Shown piece after piece: positions 50,915-61,959 of a stretch of DNA of 64,000 nucleotides. The stretch is from NCBI GenBank assembly GCA_051414805.1, contig CP166702.1, positions 4,774,001-4,838,000 on the forward strand, read 5' to 3'. The first letter of the stretch is position 1. The number at the start of each line of letters is the position of its first letter. The notes below the pieces were generated by a model. It saw only the letters and a program-made list of their open reading frames with translations, ran no database searches and was not told where the DNA came from. The DNA comes from Xenophilus sp003671765 (GTDB lineage: Bacteria > Pseudomonadota > Gammaproteobacteria > Burkholderiales > Burkholderiaceae_C). A program made the position numbers and the translations under genes.

Positions 50915-51892
50915 TCAGGCGGCGTGGTTCGGCGGCGCCGAATCGAGGGTCGCGCTGGCCAGCACGCGCAGGCACAGGTCCTCGTAGGCGATGCCTGCCG
51001 CGCGCGCAGACATGGGCACCAGCGAATGGCTGGTCATGCCCGGCGAGGTGTTCATCTCCAGCAGGAAGGGCTTGCGGTCGCTGGCGCGGATCATCAGGTC
51101 GGCGCGGCCCCAGCCGCGGCAGCCGAGCGTGCGGTAAGCGGCGAGCGCCAGGTGGCGGATCTCCTCTTCGAGCGCATCGGGCAGGCCGGCCGGGCAGTGG
51201 TACTTCACGTCGTCGGTGAAGTACTTGTTCTGGTAGTCGTAGGCACCCTCCGGGGCCGCGATGCGCACCACCGGCAGCGCCACCGCGTCCAGGCCGCTGC
51301 CCAGCACGGCGCAGGTGACCTCGTCGCCCTCGATGAACTCCTCGCACAGCACGTCGGGGTCGTACTTGGCCGACAGGGCGACGGCGTCCTGCATGTCCGA
51401 ATAGCCGCGCACCTTGGTCACGCCGATCGACGAGCCCTCGCGCGGCGGCTTGACGATCAGCGGCAGGCCCAGCACGTCGGGCACCGCGCGCACCTGCTCA
51501 CGGCTTTGCTGGTCGAAGGCCAGGCGCACGTACTTGGGCGTGGGCAGGCCGTCGGCCTGCCAGAGGCGCTTGGTCATGACCTTGTCCATCGCCACGCTGG
51601 ACGCCATGACGCCGGAGCCGGTGTAGGGCACGCCGAGCAGCTCCAATGCGCCCTGCACCGTGCCGTCTTCGCCATGCCGGCCGTGCAGTGCGATGAAACA
51701 GCGGGCGAAGCCCTCGCGCTTGAGGTCGGCGAGCTCGCGCTGGGCCGGGTCGAAGGCGTGGGCGTCGACGCCGCGGCTCTTGAGCGCCTCGAGCACGCCG
51801 GTGCCGGACATGAGCGAGACCTCGCGCTCGGCCGAGCTGCCGCCGAAGAGCACAGCGACCTTGCCCAGGGATTGAGGATCGATTTGGCTCAC
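50915..51892 (-). CDS. ddlB: D-alanine--D-alanine ligase
   Basis: A 325-residue ATP-grasp ligase making the D-Ala-D-Ala dipeptide. Motifs: VLFGGSSAEREVSLMSG, HGRHGEDGTVQG, the glycine loop PPREGSSIGVTK, GYSDMQDA and the metal-site FLLEMNTSPGMTSHS. It starts at GTG 51892, overlapping the murC stop by four bases (GTGA), so translation is likely coupled. Standard dcw position between murC and ftsQ. Confidence 0.96.
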   Translation of the reverse strand: MSQIDPQSLGKVAVLFGGSSAEREVSLMSGTGVLEALKSRGVDAHAFDPAQRELADLKREGFARCFIALHGRHGEDGTVQGALELLGVPYTGSGVMASSVAMDKVMTKRLWQADGLPTPKYVRLAFDQQSREQVRAVPDVLGLPLIVKPPREGSSIGVTKVRGYSDMQDAVALSAKYDPDVLCEEFIEGDEVTCAVLGSGLDAVALPVVRIAAPEGAYDYQNKYFTDDVKYHCPAGLPDALEEEIRHLALAAYRTLGCRGWGRADLMIRASDRKPFLLEMNTSPGMTSHSLVPMSARAAGIAYEDLCLRVLASATLDSAPPNHAA

Positions 51893-53334
51893 AGCGCCCG
51901 TCCTTCCTGCGCAGAGCGCTCCTGATTCGATGGCACCGCACCACCCAGCTCGACCACCTTGGCCGGCACGCCGCCGATGGAGCCGGCGCCCATGCAGATG
52001 ACCACGTCGCCGTCGCGCGCGTTGTCGAGCACGGCCTGCGGCATGGCGCCGATGTCGTCGACGAAGACCGGCTCGACCTTGCCTGCCACGCGCAACGCGC
52101 GCGCCAGCGAGCGCCCGTCGGCCGCGACGATCGGCGCCTCGCCGGCGGCATACACCTCGGCCAGCAGCACGGCGTCGGCCTGGCCGATGACCTTGACGAA
52201 GTCCTCGAAGCAGTCGCGCGTGCGGGTGTAGCGGTGCGGCTGGAAGGCCAGCACCAGGCGTCGGCCGGGGAAGGCGCCGCGCGCGGCAGCCACGGTGGCC
52301 GCCATCTCGACCGGGTGGTGGCCGTAGTCGTCGATGACGGTGAAGCTGCCGCCCGTCGGCGCCGCCACCTCGCCGTAGCGCTGGAAGCGCCGGCCCACGC
52401 CCTTGAAGTCGGCCAGGCCGCGCTGCACCGCCTCGTCGGGAATGCCGAGCTCGACGGCGATGGCGATGACCGACAGCGCGTTGCGCACGTTGTGCTCGCC
52501 CGGCAGGTTGAGCACGATGGGCAGGTCGGGCAGCACCACGCCGTTGCGGCGCTGCGCCGTGAAATGCATCTGGCCGCCGACGGCGCGCACGTCGGTGGCG
52601 CGCACCTGCGCGTCCTCGCCGAAGCCGTAGCTGGTCACGGGGCAGGTCACCTGCGGCAGGATCTGGCGGATCGCGGGGTCGTCCGTGCACAGGATGGCCA
52701 CGCCGTAGAAGGGCATGCGGTGCAGGAAGTCGACGAAGGCCTGCTGCAGCTTCGCGAAGTCGTGCCCGTAGGTCTCCATATGGTCGGCGTCGATGTTCGT
52801 CACCACCGCCATCACCGGCAGCAGGTTGAGGAAGGACGCGTCGGACTCGTCGGCCTCGACCACGATGTGGTCGCCGCTGCCCAGCTTGGCGTTGGCACCG
52901 GCGCTGTTCAGGCGCCCGCCGATCACGAAGGTGGGGTCGAGCCCCGCGGCCGCGAGCACGCTGGCCGCCAGGCTGGTGGTGGTGGTCTTGCCGTGCGTGC
53001 CGGCGATGGCGATGCCCTGCTTGAGGCGCATCAGCTCGGCCAGCATCAGCGCGCGCGGCACCACCGGGATCCTGCGCTCGCGCGCGGCCAGCACCTCGGG
53101 GTTGTCGGCCTTCACCGCAGTGGAGGTGACGACCGCGTCGGCGCCCGCGATGTGTGCGGCCTCATGGCCGACGAAGGTGCGGATGCCCAGGCCCGCCAGG
53201 CGGCGCAGCGTCGCGCTGTCGGCCAGGTCGGAGCCGGAGATCGTGTAGCCCAGGTTGAGCAGCACCTCGGCGATGCCGCTCATGCCGGAGCCGCCCACGC
53301 CGACGAAATGGATGTGGCGGATGGCGTGCTTCAT
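51889..53334 (-). CDS. murC: UDP-N-acetylmuramate--L-alanine ligase MurC
   Basis: A 481-residue ligase adding L-Ala to UDP-MurNAc. The N-terminal HIHFVGVGGSGMSGIAEVL, Walker A AGTHGKTTTTS, DESDASFL, DADHMETYG and YGHHPVEMAAT are all present. The ATG overlaps the stop of a 27-codon mini-ORF (ATGA) whose start duplicates the murC initiation region. GGGAGG lies upstream as ribosome site, inside the mini-ORF. Confidence 0.97.
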   Translation of the reverse strand: MKHAIRHIHFVGVGGSGMSGIAEVLLNLGYTISGSDLADSATLRRLAGLGIRTFVGHEAAHIAGADAVVTSTAVKADNPEVLAARERRIPVVPRALMLAELMRLKQGIAIAGTHGKTTTTSLAASVLAAAGLDPTFVIGGRLNSAGANAKLGSGDHIVVEADESDASFLNLLPVMAVVTNIDADHMETYGHDFAKLQQAFVDFLHRMPFYGVAILCTDDPAIRQILPQVTCPVTSYGFGEDAQVRATDVRAVGGQMHFTAQRRNGVVLPDLPIVLNLPGEHNVRNALSVIAIAVELGIPDEAVQRGLADFKGVGRRFQRYGEVAAPTGGSFTVIDDYGHHPVEMAATVAAARGAFPGRRLVLAFQPHRYTRTRDCFEDFVKVIGQADAVLLAEVYAAGEAPIVAADGRSLARALRVAGKVEPVFVDDIGAMPQAVLDNARDGDVVICMGAGSIGGVPAKVVELGGAVPSNQERSAQEGRAL

Positions 53335-53414
53335 CGACGACCTCCCATGCAGCGCAGGTCGTCGGCGTGCTCGTGATGCGCGACGAAGTGGATGTGGCGA
53401 ATCGCATGCTTCAT
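53331..53414 (-). CDS. 27-codon mini-ORF duplicating the murC start
   Basis: ATG at 53414 overlaps the murG stop (ATGA), and TGA at 53331 overlaps the murC ATG. The peptide begins MKHAIRHIHFV, identical to MurC residues 1-11, then diverges (AHHEHADD, then LRCMGGRR); it has six histidines and one cysteine. In the shared 34 bases there are four differences, all synonymous (CAT/CAC, GCG/GCC, ATT/ATC, CAC/CAT). The ribosome site GGAGG with similar spacing is duplicated as well. Either a translated microprotein or a translation-coupling device; function unknown. Confidence 0.6.
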   Translation of the reverse strand: MKHAIRHIHFVAHHEHADDLRCMGGRR

Positions 53415-54481
53415 GCGCGGCCTCCTGCAGCGAGTTCCTCGCAGGCTTTCACGACCTCGGCCGTGGCCTCGGTCTTCTGCATCGCTTTGGCCTTCAGCGC
53501 CCGCTCCATCAGCGTGGATCGCTCTGTTTTCTGTAGCAAATCGGACAAGAGTTCAGGGGTCAGGTCGGTCTGCTGGACGAGCCAGCCGCCGCCCGCGTCG
53601 ACGAGGAAGCGGGCGTTGGTGGTCTGGTGGTCGTCCACCGCCGACGGAAAGGGAACGAAGAGCGCGGCGGCACCGACCGCGGCGATCTCGGTCACGGTGC
53701 TGGCGCCGGCGCGCGCGACGATGAGGTCCGCCGCGGCGTACGCTTCGGCCGTGTCCTCGATGAAGGGCGTCAGCTCGGCATCGACGCCGGCGGCGGCATA
53801 GTTGGCGCGCAGCTCGTCGATCTGCTTGGCGCCGCTCTGGTGCAGCACGATGGGCCGCTCGGCGGGCGCGATGCGCGCCAGCGCCTTCGGCACGATGGCA
53901 TTGAGCGCCCTGGCGCCCAGGCTGCCACCGACCACCAGCAGCTTGAGCGGGCCCGTGCGGCCGGCGAAGCGCTCGGCCGGGCCGGGCTGCGACAGGAAGG
54001 CTTCGCGCAGCGGGTTGCCCACCCATTTCGCCTTGGCCATCACGTTGGGGAAGGCGGTGAACACACGGTCGGCCACGCCGGCCAGCACCTTGTTCGCAAG
54101 GCCGGCCACCGAGTTCTGCTCGTGCAGCACCAGCGGCTTGCCCAGCAGCACGCTCATCATGCCGCCCGGGAAGGTGATGTAGCCGCCCAGGCCGACGACC
54201 ACCTGCGGCTTGACGCGCCGCACCACCTGGATGCTCTGCCAGAACGCACGCAGCAGCTTGAGCGGCAGCAGGGCCAGCGTGACCGGGCCCTTGCCACGCA
54301 CGCCGCCGAACTGCACCGGCTCGAAGGCGAAGCCGCGCGGCGGCACGAGCTGCTCTTCCATGCTGCCGGGCGCGCCCAGCCAGTGCACCCGCCAACCGCG
54401 CGCACGCAGCTCCTCCGCCACGGCCAGGCCGGGGAAGATGTGGCCGCCGGTGCCGCCGGCCATGACCAAGGCTGTCCTCAT
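53411..54481 (-). CDS. murG: Lipid II synthase (UDP-GlcNAc transferase) MurG
   Basis: A 356-residue GT28 glycosyltransferase that adds GlcNAc to lipid I at the inner face of the membrane. MAGGTGGHIFPGLAVAEEL is the lipid-binding glycine loop; VGLGGYITFPGG, HEQNSVAGLANK, VGGSLGAR and the UDP-GlcNAc site ARAGASTVTEIAAVG follow. Start MRTALVMAGG at 54481 overlaps ftsW by four bases. Confidence 0.97.
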   Translation of the reverse strand: MRTALVMAGGTGGHIFPGLAVAEELRARGWRVHWLGAPGSMEEQLVPPRGFAFEPVQFGGVRGKGPVTLALLPLKLLRAFWQSIQVVRRVKPQVVVGLGGYITFPGGMMSVLLGKPLVLHEQNSVAGLANKVLAGVADRVFTAFPNVMAKAKWVGNPLREAFLSQPGPAERFAGRTGPLKLLVVGGSLGARALNAIVPKALARIAPAERPIVLHQSGAKQIDELRANYAAAGVDAELTPFIEDTAEAYAAADLIVARAGASTVTEIAAVGAAALFVPFPSAVDDHQTTNARFLVDAGGGWLVQQTDLTPELLSDLLQKTERSTLMERALKAKAMQKTEATAEVVKACEELAAGGRA

Positions 54482-55779
54482 ACGCGTCCGCCTCTCATGA
54501 GGACACGGTTCTCGTAGTCCACCCGCAGCACGAGGGCGAGCGCGATCAGGTCCATCAACATGGCGGAACCGCCGAAGCTCATCAGCGGCAGGCCCAGGCC
54601 CTTGGTCGGCAGCGCGCCGAGGTTCACGCCCACGTTGATGAAGGCCTGGAAGCCGATCCAGATGCCCACACCCTGGGCCGTGAGGCCGGCGAACACGCGG
54701 TCCAGCGCGATCGCCTGGCGGCCGATGTGCATGATGCGGCGCGTGAGCCAGAGGAAGAGCACGATGATCAGCAGCACGCCGACCAGGCCGAACTCCTCGC
54801 CCAGCACGGCCAGCAGAAAGTCGGTGTGCGCCTCGGGCAGCCAGTGCAGCTTCTCGACGCTGCCGCCCAGGCCGACGCCGAAGATCTCGCCGCGGCCGAT
54901 GGCGATCAGCGCGTGCGAGAGCTGGTAGCCCTTGCCCAGCGCATGCTCCTCGCTGAAGGGGTCGAGGTACGCAAAGATGCGCTCGCGCCGGAACTGGCTG
55001 GTCGCGATGATCAGCGCGAAGGCCGCCACCACCAGCGCGGCGATCACGAAGAACATGCGCGCGTTGACGCCGCCCAGGAACAGGATGCCCATGGCGATCA
55101 CGGCGATCACCATGAAGGCGCCCATGTCGGGCTCGGCCAGCAGCAGCATGCCGATCACGAACACGGCGATGCCCATCGGCGCAACGGCGCGGAAGAAGCG
55201 TTCCTTGATCTCCATCTTGCGCACCATGTAGCTGGCGGCGTAGAGCACCATCGCCAGCTTGGCCAGCTCGGACGGCTGGAAGTTCATGATGCCCAGCGGC
55301 AGCCAGCGGCGCGCGCCGTTGACCACGCGGCCGATGTGCGGCACCAGCACCAGCACCAGCAGCAGGATCGAGATGATGAAGAGCCAGGGCGCGACGCGTT
55401 CCCAGATGCGCATGGGCACCTGGAAGGCCAGCAGCCCCGCCACGAAAGCGATGGCGATGAAGGCGCCGTGCCGCACGACGAAGAAGAACTGGCTGTAGTT
55501 GGCGCGCGCGAAGCGCGGGTTGTCGCCCAGCGCGATGGAGGCCGAATACACCATCACGAAGCCCCAGGCCAGCAGCGCGACGACCACCCACAGCATGGCC
55601 TGGTCGAAGCCGAGCACGCGCACCGGCGCGGCCTTGGTCTGCGTGAAGTCGCCGCCGCCCAGGCGCACCGGCAGGTGCATGGGCAGCGCGTCCATGCCGC
55701 TCTTGGCGGCACGGCGGAACCAGCCGCCGAAGCGGCCGGCGGTCGGGTTGGGGGTGGCGCCGGCGGGGGTGCTGCTCAT
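54478..55779 (-). CDS. ftsW: Septal SEDS glycosyltransferase FtsW
   Basis: A 433-residue SEDS protein that polymerises septal peptidoglycan with FtsI. A cytoplasmic N-terminal tail of about 50 residues precedes roughly ten helices. Motifs: GARRWLPLGIMNFQPSELAKLAMVLYAA, LAEPDMGAFMVIAVIAMG, LGEEFGLVGVLL and PTKGLGLPLMSFGGSAMLMD. It overlaps both murD and murG by four bases. It is a paralogue of RodA at 33763. Confidence 0.97.
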   Translation of the reverse strand: MSSTPAGATPNPTAGRFGGWFRRAAKSGMDALPMHLPVRLGGGDFTQTKAAPVRVLGFDQAMLWVVVALLAWGFVMVYSASIALGDNPRFARANYSQFFFVVRHGAFIAIAFVAGLLAFQVPMRIWERVAPWLFIISILLLVLVLVPHIGRVVNGARRWLPLGIMNFQPSELAKLAMVLYAASYMVRKMEIKERFFRAVAPMGIAVFVIGMLLLAEPDMGAFMVIAVIAMGILFLGGVNARMFFVIAALVVAAFALIIATSQFRRERIFAYLDPFSEEHALGKGYQLSHALIAIGRGEIFGVGLGGSVEKLHWLPEAHTDFLLAVLGEEFGLVGVLLIIVLFLWLTRRIMHIGRQAIALDRVFAGLTAQGVGIWIGFQAFINVGVNLGALPTKGLGLPLMSFGGSAMLMDLIALALVLRVDYENRVLMRGGRV

Positions 55780-57800
55780 GATTGGAGAACTCCTCGGGCG
55801 GGCGCGTCCTGCAGTGCCTCGACGGCGGCGCGGAACACCTCGGCGCGGTGCGCGTAGTCCTTGAACATGTCGAAGCTGGCGCAGGCCGGCGACAGCAGCA
55901 CGGCGTCGCCCGCATGTGCACGGCGCGCGGCGGTGGCCACGGCCTCGTCCATGTCGGGCGCGTGCAGCAGAGGCACGCCGGTGTCGGCCAGGGCCGACTC
56001 GATGACCGGCGCGTCGCGGCCGATCAGCACCACGGCGCGTGCGAAGCGCTGGACCGGATCGGCCAGCGGCGAGAAGTCCTGGCCTTTGCCTTCGCCGCCC
56101 AGGATGACGATCACTTTCCGGTCAACTCCCAGGCCCAGCAGCGCCGCCACTGTCGCGCCGACGTTGGTGCCCTTGCTGTCGTCGAAGAACTCGACGCCAT
56201 CGATGATCGCGACGGGTTCGACGCGATGCGGTTCGCCGCGGTACTCGCGCAGGCCGTAGAGCATCGGGCCCATCGGGCAGCCGGCGGACACCGCGAGCGC
56301 GAGCGCCGCCAGGGCGTTGAGCGCGTTGTGCTGGCCACGGATGCGCAGCGCGTCGGCCGGCATCAGGCGCTGGATGTGGATGTCCTCTTGCTGCGCGGCA
56401 CCGCGCTTGCGCTTCTGCGTCTCGTCGGCCTCGTGGGCCCGCACCAGCCAGGCCATGCCGTTGATGCGTTCGATGCCGAAGTCGCCGGGACGCTGCGGCA
56501 GGTCGGCGCCGAAGGTGAGGTGCGCACGCAGCACCGGCTTCTGCAGTTTGACCCGGGTCGGTGCCGGCAGCATGGCCATCACGGCAGCGTCGTCGCGGTT
56601 GAGCACCATCAGCCCCTTCTGGCCGAAGATGCGCGCCTTGGCGCCGGCATAGCTCGCCATGTCGCCGTGCCAGTCGAGGTGGTCCTGCGTGATGTTGAGC
56701 ACGGTGGCGGCCGTGGGCTCGAAGCCCTGCACACCGTCGAGCTGGAAGCTCGACAGCTCGAGCACCCACACCTGCGGCAGCGTGTCGGCGTCGATGTGCG
56801 CAGCCAGGGTGTCCAGCAGCGTGGGGCCGATGTTGCCGGCCACGGCCACGGACTTGCCTGCGTGCTCGATCAATTGCGCCGTGAGCGAGGTCACGGTGGT
56901 CTTGCCGTTGGTGCCGGTGATGGCGAGAACGGCGGGCGTGTAGCCTACCGGCGCGGCCGGGGCCTCGATGACGACGGCAGGCGCGGGTGCGGGCTCTTCC
57001 TCGGCCTGCGCCAGGGCGGCCGGGGTAGACAGTTCGGCGATGCGCGCCACGAATTCGGCGGCCTCGCGCGCGGCCTTGGGCACGTAGACGCCGGGGGCGG
57101 CCGGCTCGGCCGCGTTCGGCGCGGGCGCCGGCACGGACAGCGAGGCGTCGGGTCGAAGCTCTTCGGCCTGCGCGCCGACGGAAGCGTCGACGTCATCGGC
57201 GCGGGCTTCGACTTCTTGCGCCTCGGCCACCGGCGCGGCGGATTCGTCCAGGGCGACCGGCGCGGGCTCGCCCGGCGCAGGCCCTGGCTCGGTGGTCACC
57301 GCGGTGGGCTGTTCTTCCTCCGACGCAGCCAGGACCGGGGCGACTTCCGCCTCGGCCGCATCCGCGGCAGGCGCCTCGGCAGCGACGGGCGACTCGAACT
57401 CGGCGTCGTCGATGACCGGGGCCGACGCGGCCGCCTGCGCCGCTTCAACGCGCGCCGCATGCAGGTCGCGCAGCGCCTGCGCGAAGAGATCGAGTTCGCC
57501 GCCGACCAGCAGGCCCACGGCGCGTGCCGCGTCGACCACCGGTGCCACCGTCGCCGGCGACAGGCCCGGCGAGCGGTACACGGCGCGGACGGGCGTGCCC
57601 TCGACCAGGCCGGCCGTGAAGGGGCCGCCGACGAACTGCACCTGCGGCAGTTCCTCACGCAGGACGGCCAGTTGCGGCGGCGCCTCGCGCGTGTCGGCCA
57701 CGGTCACCTGCGCGCCGTGCCGCGCGCACCAGCGCGCCATCGCCAGGCCGGACGCGCCGAGGCCCAGGACGAGGACGGGGAGGTCTTGGAGGTGTCGCAT
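55776..57800 (-). CDS. murD: UDP-MurNAc-L-Ala--D-Glu ligase MurD with a large acidic insert
   Basis: A 674-residue MurD; usual length is 440-500. The N-terminal domain (VLVLGLGASGLAMARWCARHG to GELDLFAQAL) ends at about residue 112, and the ATPase domain begins with LAITGTNGKTTVTSL (Walker lysine near 300). Between them are about 172 extra residues, low in complexity and rich in Ala, Glu, Pro and Asp, without stop or frameshift. The rest (FEPTAATVLNITQDHLDWHGDM, FFDDSKGTNVGATVAAL) is normal, so the enzyme that adds D-Glu should work, with the insert looping from the domain boundary. It overlaps ftsW by four bases. Confidence 0.95.
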   Translation of the reverse strand: MRHLQDLPVLVLGLGASGLAMARWCARHGAQVTVADTREAPPQLAVLREELPQVQFVGGPFTAGLVEGTPVRAVYRSPGLSPATVAPVVDAARAVGLLVGGELDLFAQALRDLHAARVEAAQAAASAPVIDDAEFESPVAAEAPAADAAEAEVAPVLAASEEEQPTAVTTEPGPAPGEPAPVALDESAAPVAEAQEVEARADDVDASVGAQAEELRPDASLSVPAPAPNAAEPAAPGVYVPKAAREAAEFVARIAELSTPAALAQAEEEPAPAPAVVIEAPAAPVGYTPAVLAITGTNGKTTVTSLTAQLIEHAGKSVAVAGNIGPTLLDTLAAHIDADTLPQVWVLELSSFQLDGVQGFEPTAATVLNITQDHLDWHGDMASYAGAKARIFGQKGLMVLNRDDAAVMAMLPAPTRVKLQKPVLRAHLTFGADLPQRPGDFGIERINGMAWLVRAHEADETQKRKRGAAQQEDIHIQRLMPADALRIRGQHNALNALAALALAVSAGCPMGPMLYGLREYRGEPHRVEPVAIIDGVEFFDDSKGTNVGATVAALLGLGVDRKVIVILGGEGKGQDFSPLADPVQRFARAVVLIGRDAPVIESALADTGVPLLHAPDMDEAVATAARRAHAGDAVLLSPACASFDMFKDYAHRAEVFRAAVEALQDAPARGVLQS

Positions 57801-57811
57801 CGCAGTGCCGT

Positions 57812-58990
57812 CTAGCGCAGCTTCAAGGTCGACAGGCCCACCAGGCACAGCAGCATGGTGATGATCCAGAAGCGTACGACCACCTGGGTCTCGCGCCAGC
57901 CGCTCTTCTCGAAGTGGTGGTGCAAGGGTGCCATCTTCAGCACGCGCCGGCCCTCGCCGTAACGCTTCTTCGTGTATTTGAAGTAACTGACCTGTGCCAT
58001 CACCGAGATCGCCTCGACCACGAAGATGCCGCCCATCACGAAGAACACGATCTCCTGGCGCACGATGATCGCGATGGTGCCCAACGCGCCGCCCAAGGCC
58101 AGCGCACCCACGTCACCCATGAAGACCTGCGCCGGGTGGGTGTTGAACCACAGGAAGGCCAGGCCCGCGCCCGCCATGGCGGAGCAGAAGACGAGCAGCT
58201 CGCCCGAACCCGGGATGTGCGGGAACAGGAGGTAGCGCGCGTAGACCGAGCTTCCGGTGACGTATGCGAACACACCGAGCGCCGAGCCGACCATCACCAC
58301 CGGCATGATCGCCAGGCCGTCGAGCCCGTCGGTGAGGTTGACGGCATTGCTGGCGCCCACGATCACGAGGTAGGTCAGGATGACGAAGCCGATGCCGCCC
58401 AGCGGATAGCTCACTTCCTTGAAGAAGGGCACGATGAGGTTGATCTTGGGCGGGAAGTCGAGGGCGAAACCCGAGCGCACCCAGTTGACGAACAGCTCCA
58501 TCACCCGCCAGTTCGAGCTCTCGGAGATGCTGAACAGCAGGTAGAAGGCCGCGACCAGGCCGACGATCGACTGCCACATGTACTTCTCGCGCGAGCGCAT
58601 GCCTTCGGGGTCCTTGCGCACGACCTTGCGCCAGTCGTCGACCCAGCCGATGGCGCCGAAGCCCAGCGTGACCCACAGCACGATCCAGACGAAGCGGTTC
58701 GACAGGTCGAACCACAGCAGCGTCGCGAAGGCGATCGAGAACAGCACCAGCACGCCGCCCATGGTGGGCGTGCCGCTCTTGGTCAGGTGCGTCTCCATGC
58801 CATAGCCGCGCACCGGCTGGCCGATCTTGAGCGCCGTGAGCCGGCGGATCGCATACGGCCCCACCGCCAACCCGATCAGCAGCGCCGTGAGCGCGGCCAT
58901 CAGGGCGCGAAAGGTGAGGTACTGGAACACACGCAAAAACCCGAACTCGGGCGAGAGCGTCTGCAGCCATTGGGCCAGGCTCATCAGCAT
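57812..58990 (-). CDS. mraY: Phospho-MurNAc-pentapeptide translocase MraY
   Basis: A 392-residue, ten-helix enzyme that makes lipid I on undecaprenyl phosphate. Motifs: TKSGTPTMGGVLVL, WVDDWRKVVRKDPEGM with the Asp pair, NAVNLTDGLDGLA, the magnesium Asp in VFMGDVGALALGG, and MAPLHHHFEKSGWRET. Located 15 bases after murF and 11 before murD. Confidence 0.98.
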   Translation of the reverse strand: MLMSLAQWLQTLSPEFGFLRVFQYLTFRALMAALTALLIGLAVGPYAIRRLTALKIGQPVRGYGMETHLTKSGTPTMGGVLVLFSIAFATLLWFDLSNRFVWIVLWVTLGFGAIGWVDDWRKVVRKDPEGMRSREKYMWQSIVGLVAAFYLLFSISESSNWRVMELFVNWVRSGFALDFPPKINLIVPFFKEVSYPLGGIGFVILTYLVIVGASNAVNLTDGLDGLAIMPVVMVGSALGVFAYVTGSSVYARYLLFPHIPGSGELLVFCSAMAGAGLAFLWFNTHPAQVFMGDVGALALGGALGTIAIIVRQEIVFFVMGGIFVVEAISVMAQVSYFKYTKKRYGEGRRVLKMAPLHHHFEKSGWRETQVVVRFWIITMLLCLVGLSTLKLR

Positions 58991-59005
58991 GTGGGCGTGC
59001 CGTCG

Positions 59006-60450
59006 TCATGCAGCATGGCCGGCCTCCTTCTGTTCTTGTGGGGGCGGCGCGAGCTGTGCGGCCACGGCCTGCACGACACGCTCCATCTTCATGAAGCGCG
59101 AGCCCTTGACCACCAGACTGGCGGTGGCAGGCAGGCGCGCGAGCACCGCGGCATTGAGCGCCTCGATGCTGTCGAAATGTTTTCCCTCGGACGACGGGCT
59201 GCCGGCATTGAAGACGTCGACCGCATGCGGCGTGGCCTCGCCCAGCGCGTAGAGGGCGTCGAGGCCGCGCACGCGCGCCCAGTCGCCCACTTCGGCATGG
59301 AAGCGCGGGCCCTGGTCGCCCACCTCGCCCATGTCGCCCAGCACCAGCAGGCGCGGGGCCGGCAGTTCGGCCAGCACGTCGATCGCGGCGCGGACCGAGT
59401 CCGGATTGGCGTTGTAGGTGTCGTCGACCAGCGTGAGGGGCGGCAGTCCGGCGCGCGCCAGTTGCTGGCTGCGCGAGCGGCCCTTGACCGGCTCGAAGGC
59501 CGAGAGGCCGCGCCCGATCTCGTCGAGCGAGACGCCGGCGGCCATGGCACAGGCCACCACCGCCAGCGCGTTGTGGACGTTGTGGCGACCGGCGATGCAC
59601 AGCCGCGCGTGCACGTTGCCGATGGGGGTGCGGGCCTCGAACTGCCAGGCGTCGCCCTGCCATTCGGCCGATGCCAGGGACACGTCGGCGTCGGGCGAGC
59701 TGCCGAAGCTGATGCAGCGGCGCGGCCCGCCTTCGCGCGCCAGCTCTTCCCACAGCGTGGTGTACGCATCGCCGTGCGGGAACACGGCCGTGCCGTTCTC
59801 GGGCAGGGCCACGAAGACGGAGCCGTTCTCACGTGCAACGGCCTCGACCGTGGCCATGAATTCCTGGTGCTCGCGCTGGGCGTTGTTGACCAGCGCGATG
59901 GTGGGCCGCGCCATCGCCGCCAGGCGGGCGATCTCGCCCGGGTGGTTCATGCCCAGCTCGACCACCGCCAGGCTGTGCCCGGCGCGCAGCCGCAGCAGGG
60001 TCAAGGGCACGCCGATTTCGTTGTTGAAGTTGCCGGCGGTGGCCAGGCTGCGCTCGCCCGCGGCCGTGCGCAGCACCGACGCGATCATCTGCGTCACCGT
60101 GGTCTTGCCGTTGCTGCCGGTCACGGCGATCAGCGGCAGGTCGAACTGCGCGCGCCAGCCGTGGGCGATGGCGCCCAGCGCGGCCAGCGAGTCGGGCACT
60201 TCCAGCCCCGGCAGGCCGGCCTGCTCCAGGCCGTGGTGCGCGATGGCGGCCACGGCGCCGCGCGCCTTGGCGTCGGCCAGGAAGTCGTTGGCATCGAAGC
60301 GCTCGCCGCGCAGCGCGACGAACAGGTCGCCTTCGGCCAGCGTGCGCGTGTCGGTGTGCACGCGTGCGACGGGCGTGGCGCCGTCGCCGACGAGGCGCGC
60401 GCCCGGCACCCATGCCGCCGCCTGAGCCAGGGTGAACATGACGCTGTGGC

Positions 60451-60454
<4 letters not shown>
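59006..60454 (-). CDS. murF: UDP-MurNAc-tripeptide--D-Ala-D-Ala ligase MurF
   Basis: A 482-residue ligase that adds the DdlB product to the stem peptide. The N-terminal DTRTLAEGDLFVALRGERFDANDF, Walker A VTGSNGKTTVTQM, NNEIGVPLTLL and NANPDSVRAAIDVLAE are present. Start MSHSVMFTL at 60454 overlaps the murE stop (ATGA); MFTLAQAA five residues later is an alternative. Confidence 0.96.
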
Positions 60455-61958
<1,504 letters not shown>

Positions 61959-61959
<1 letters not shown>

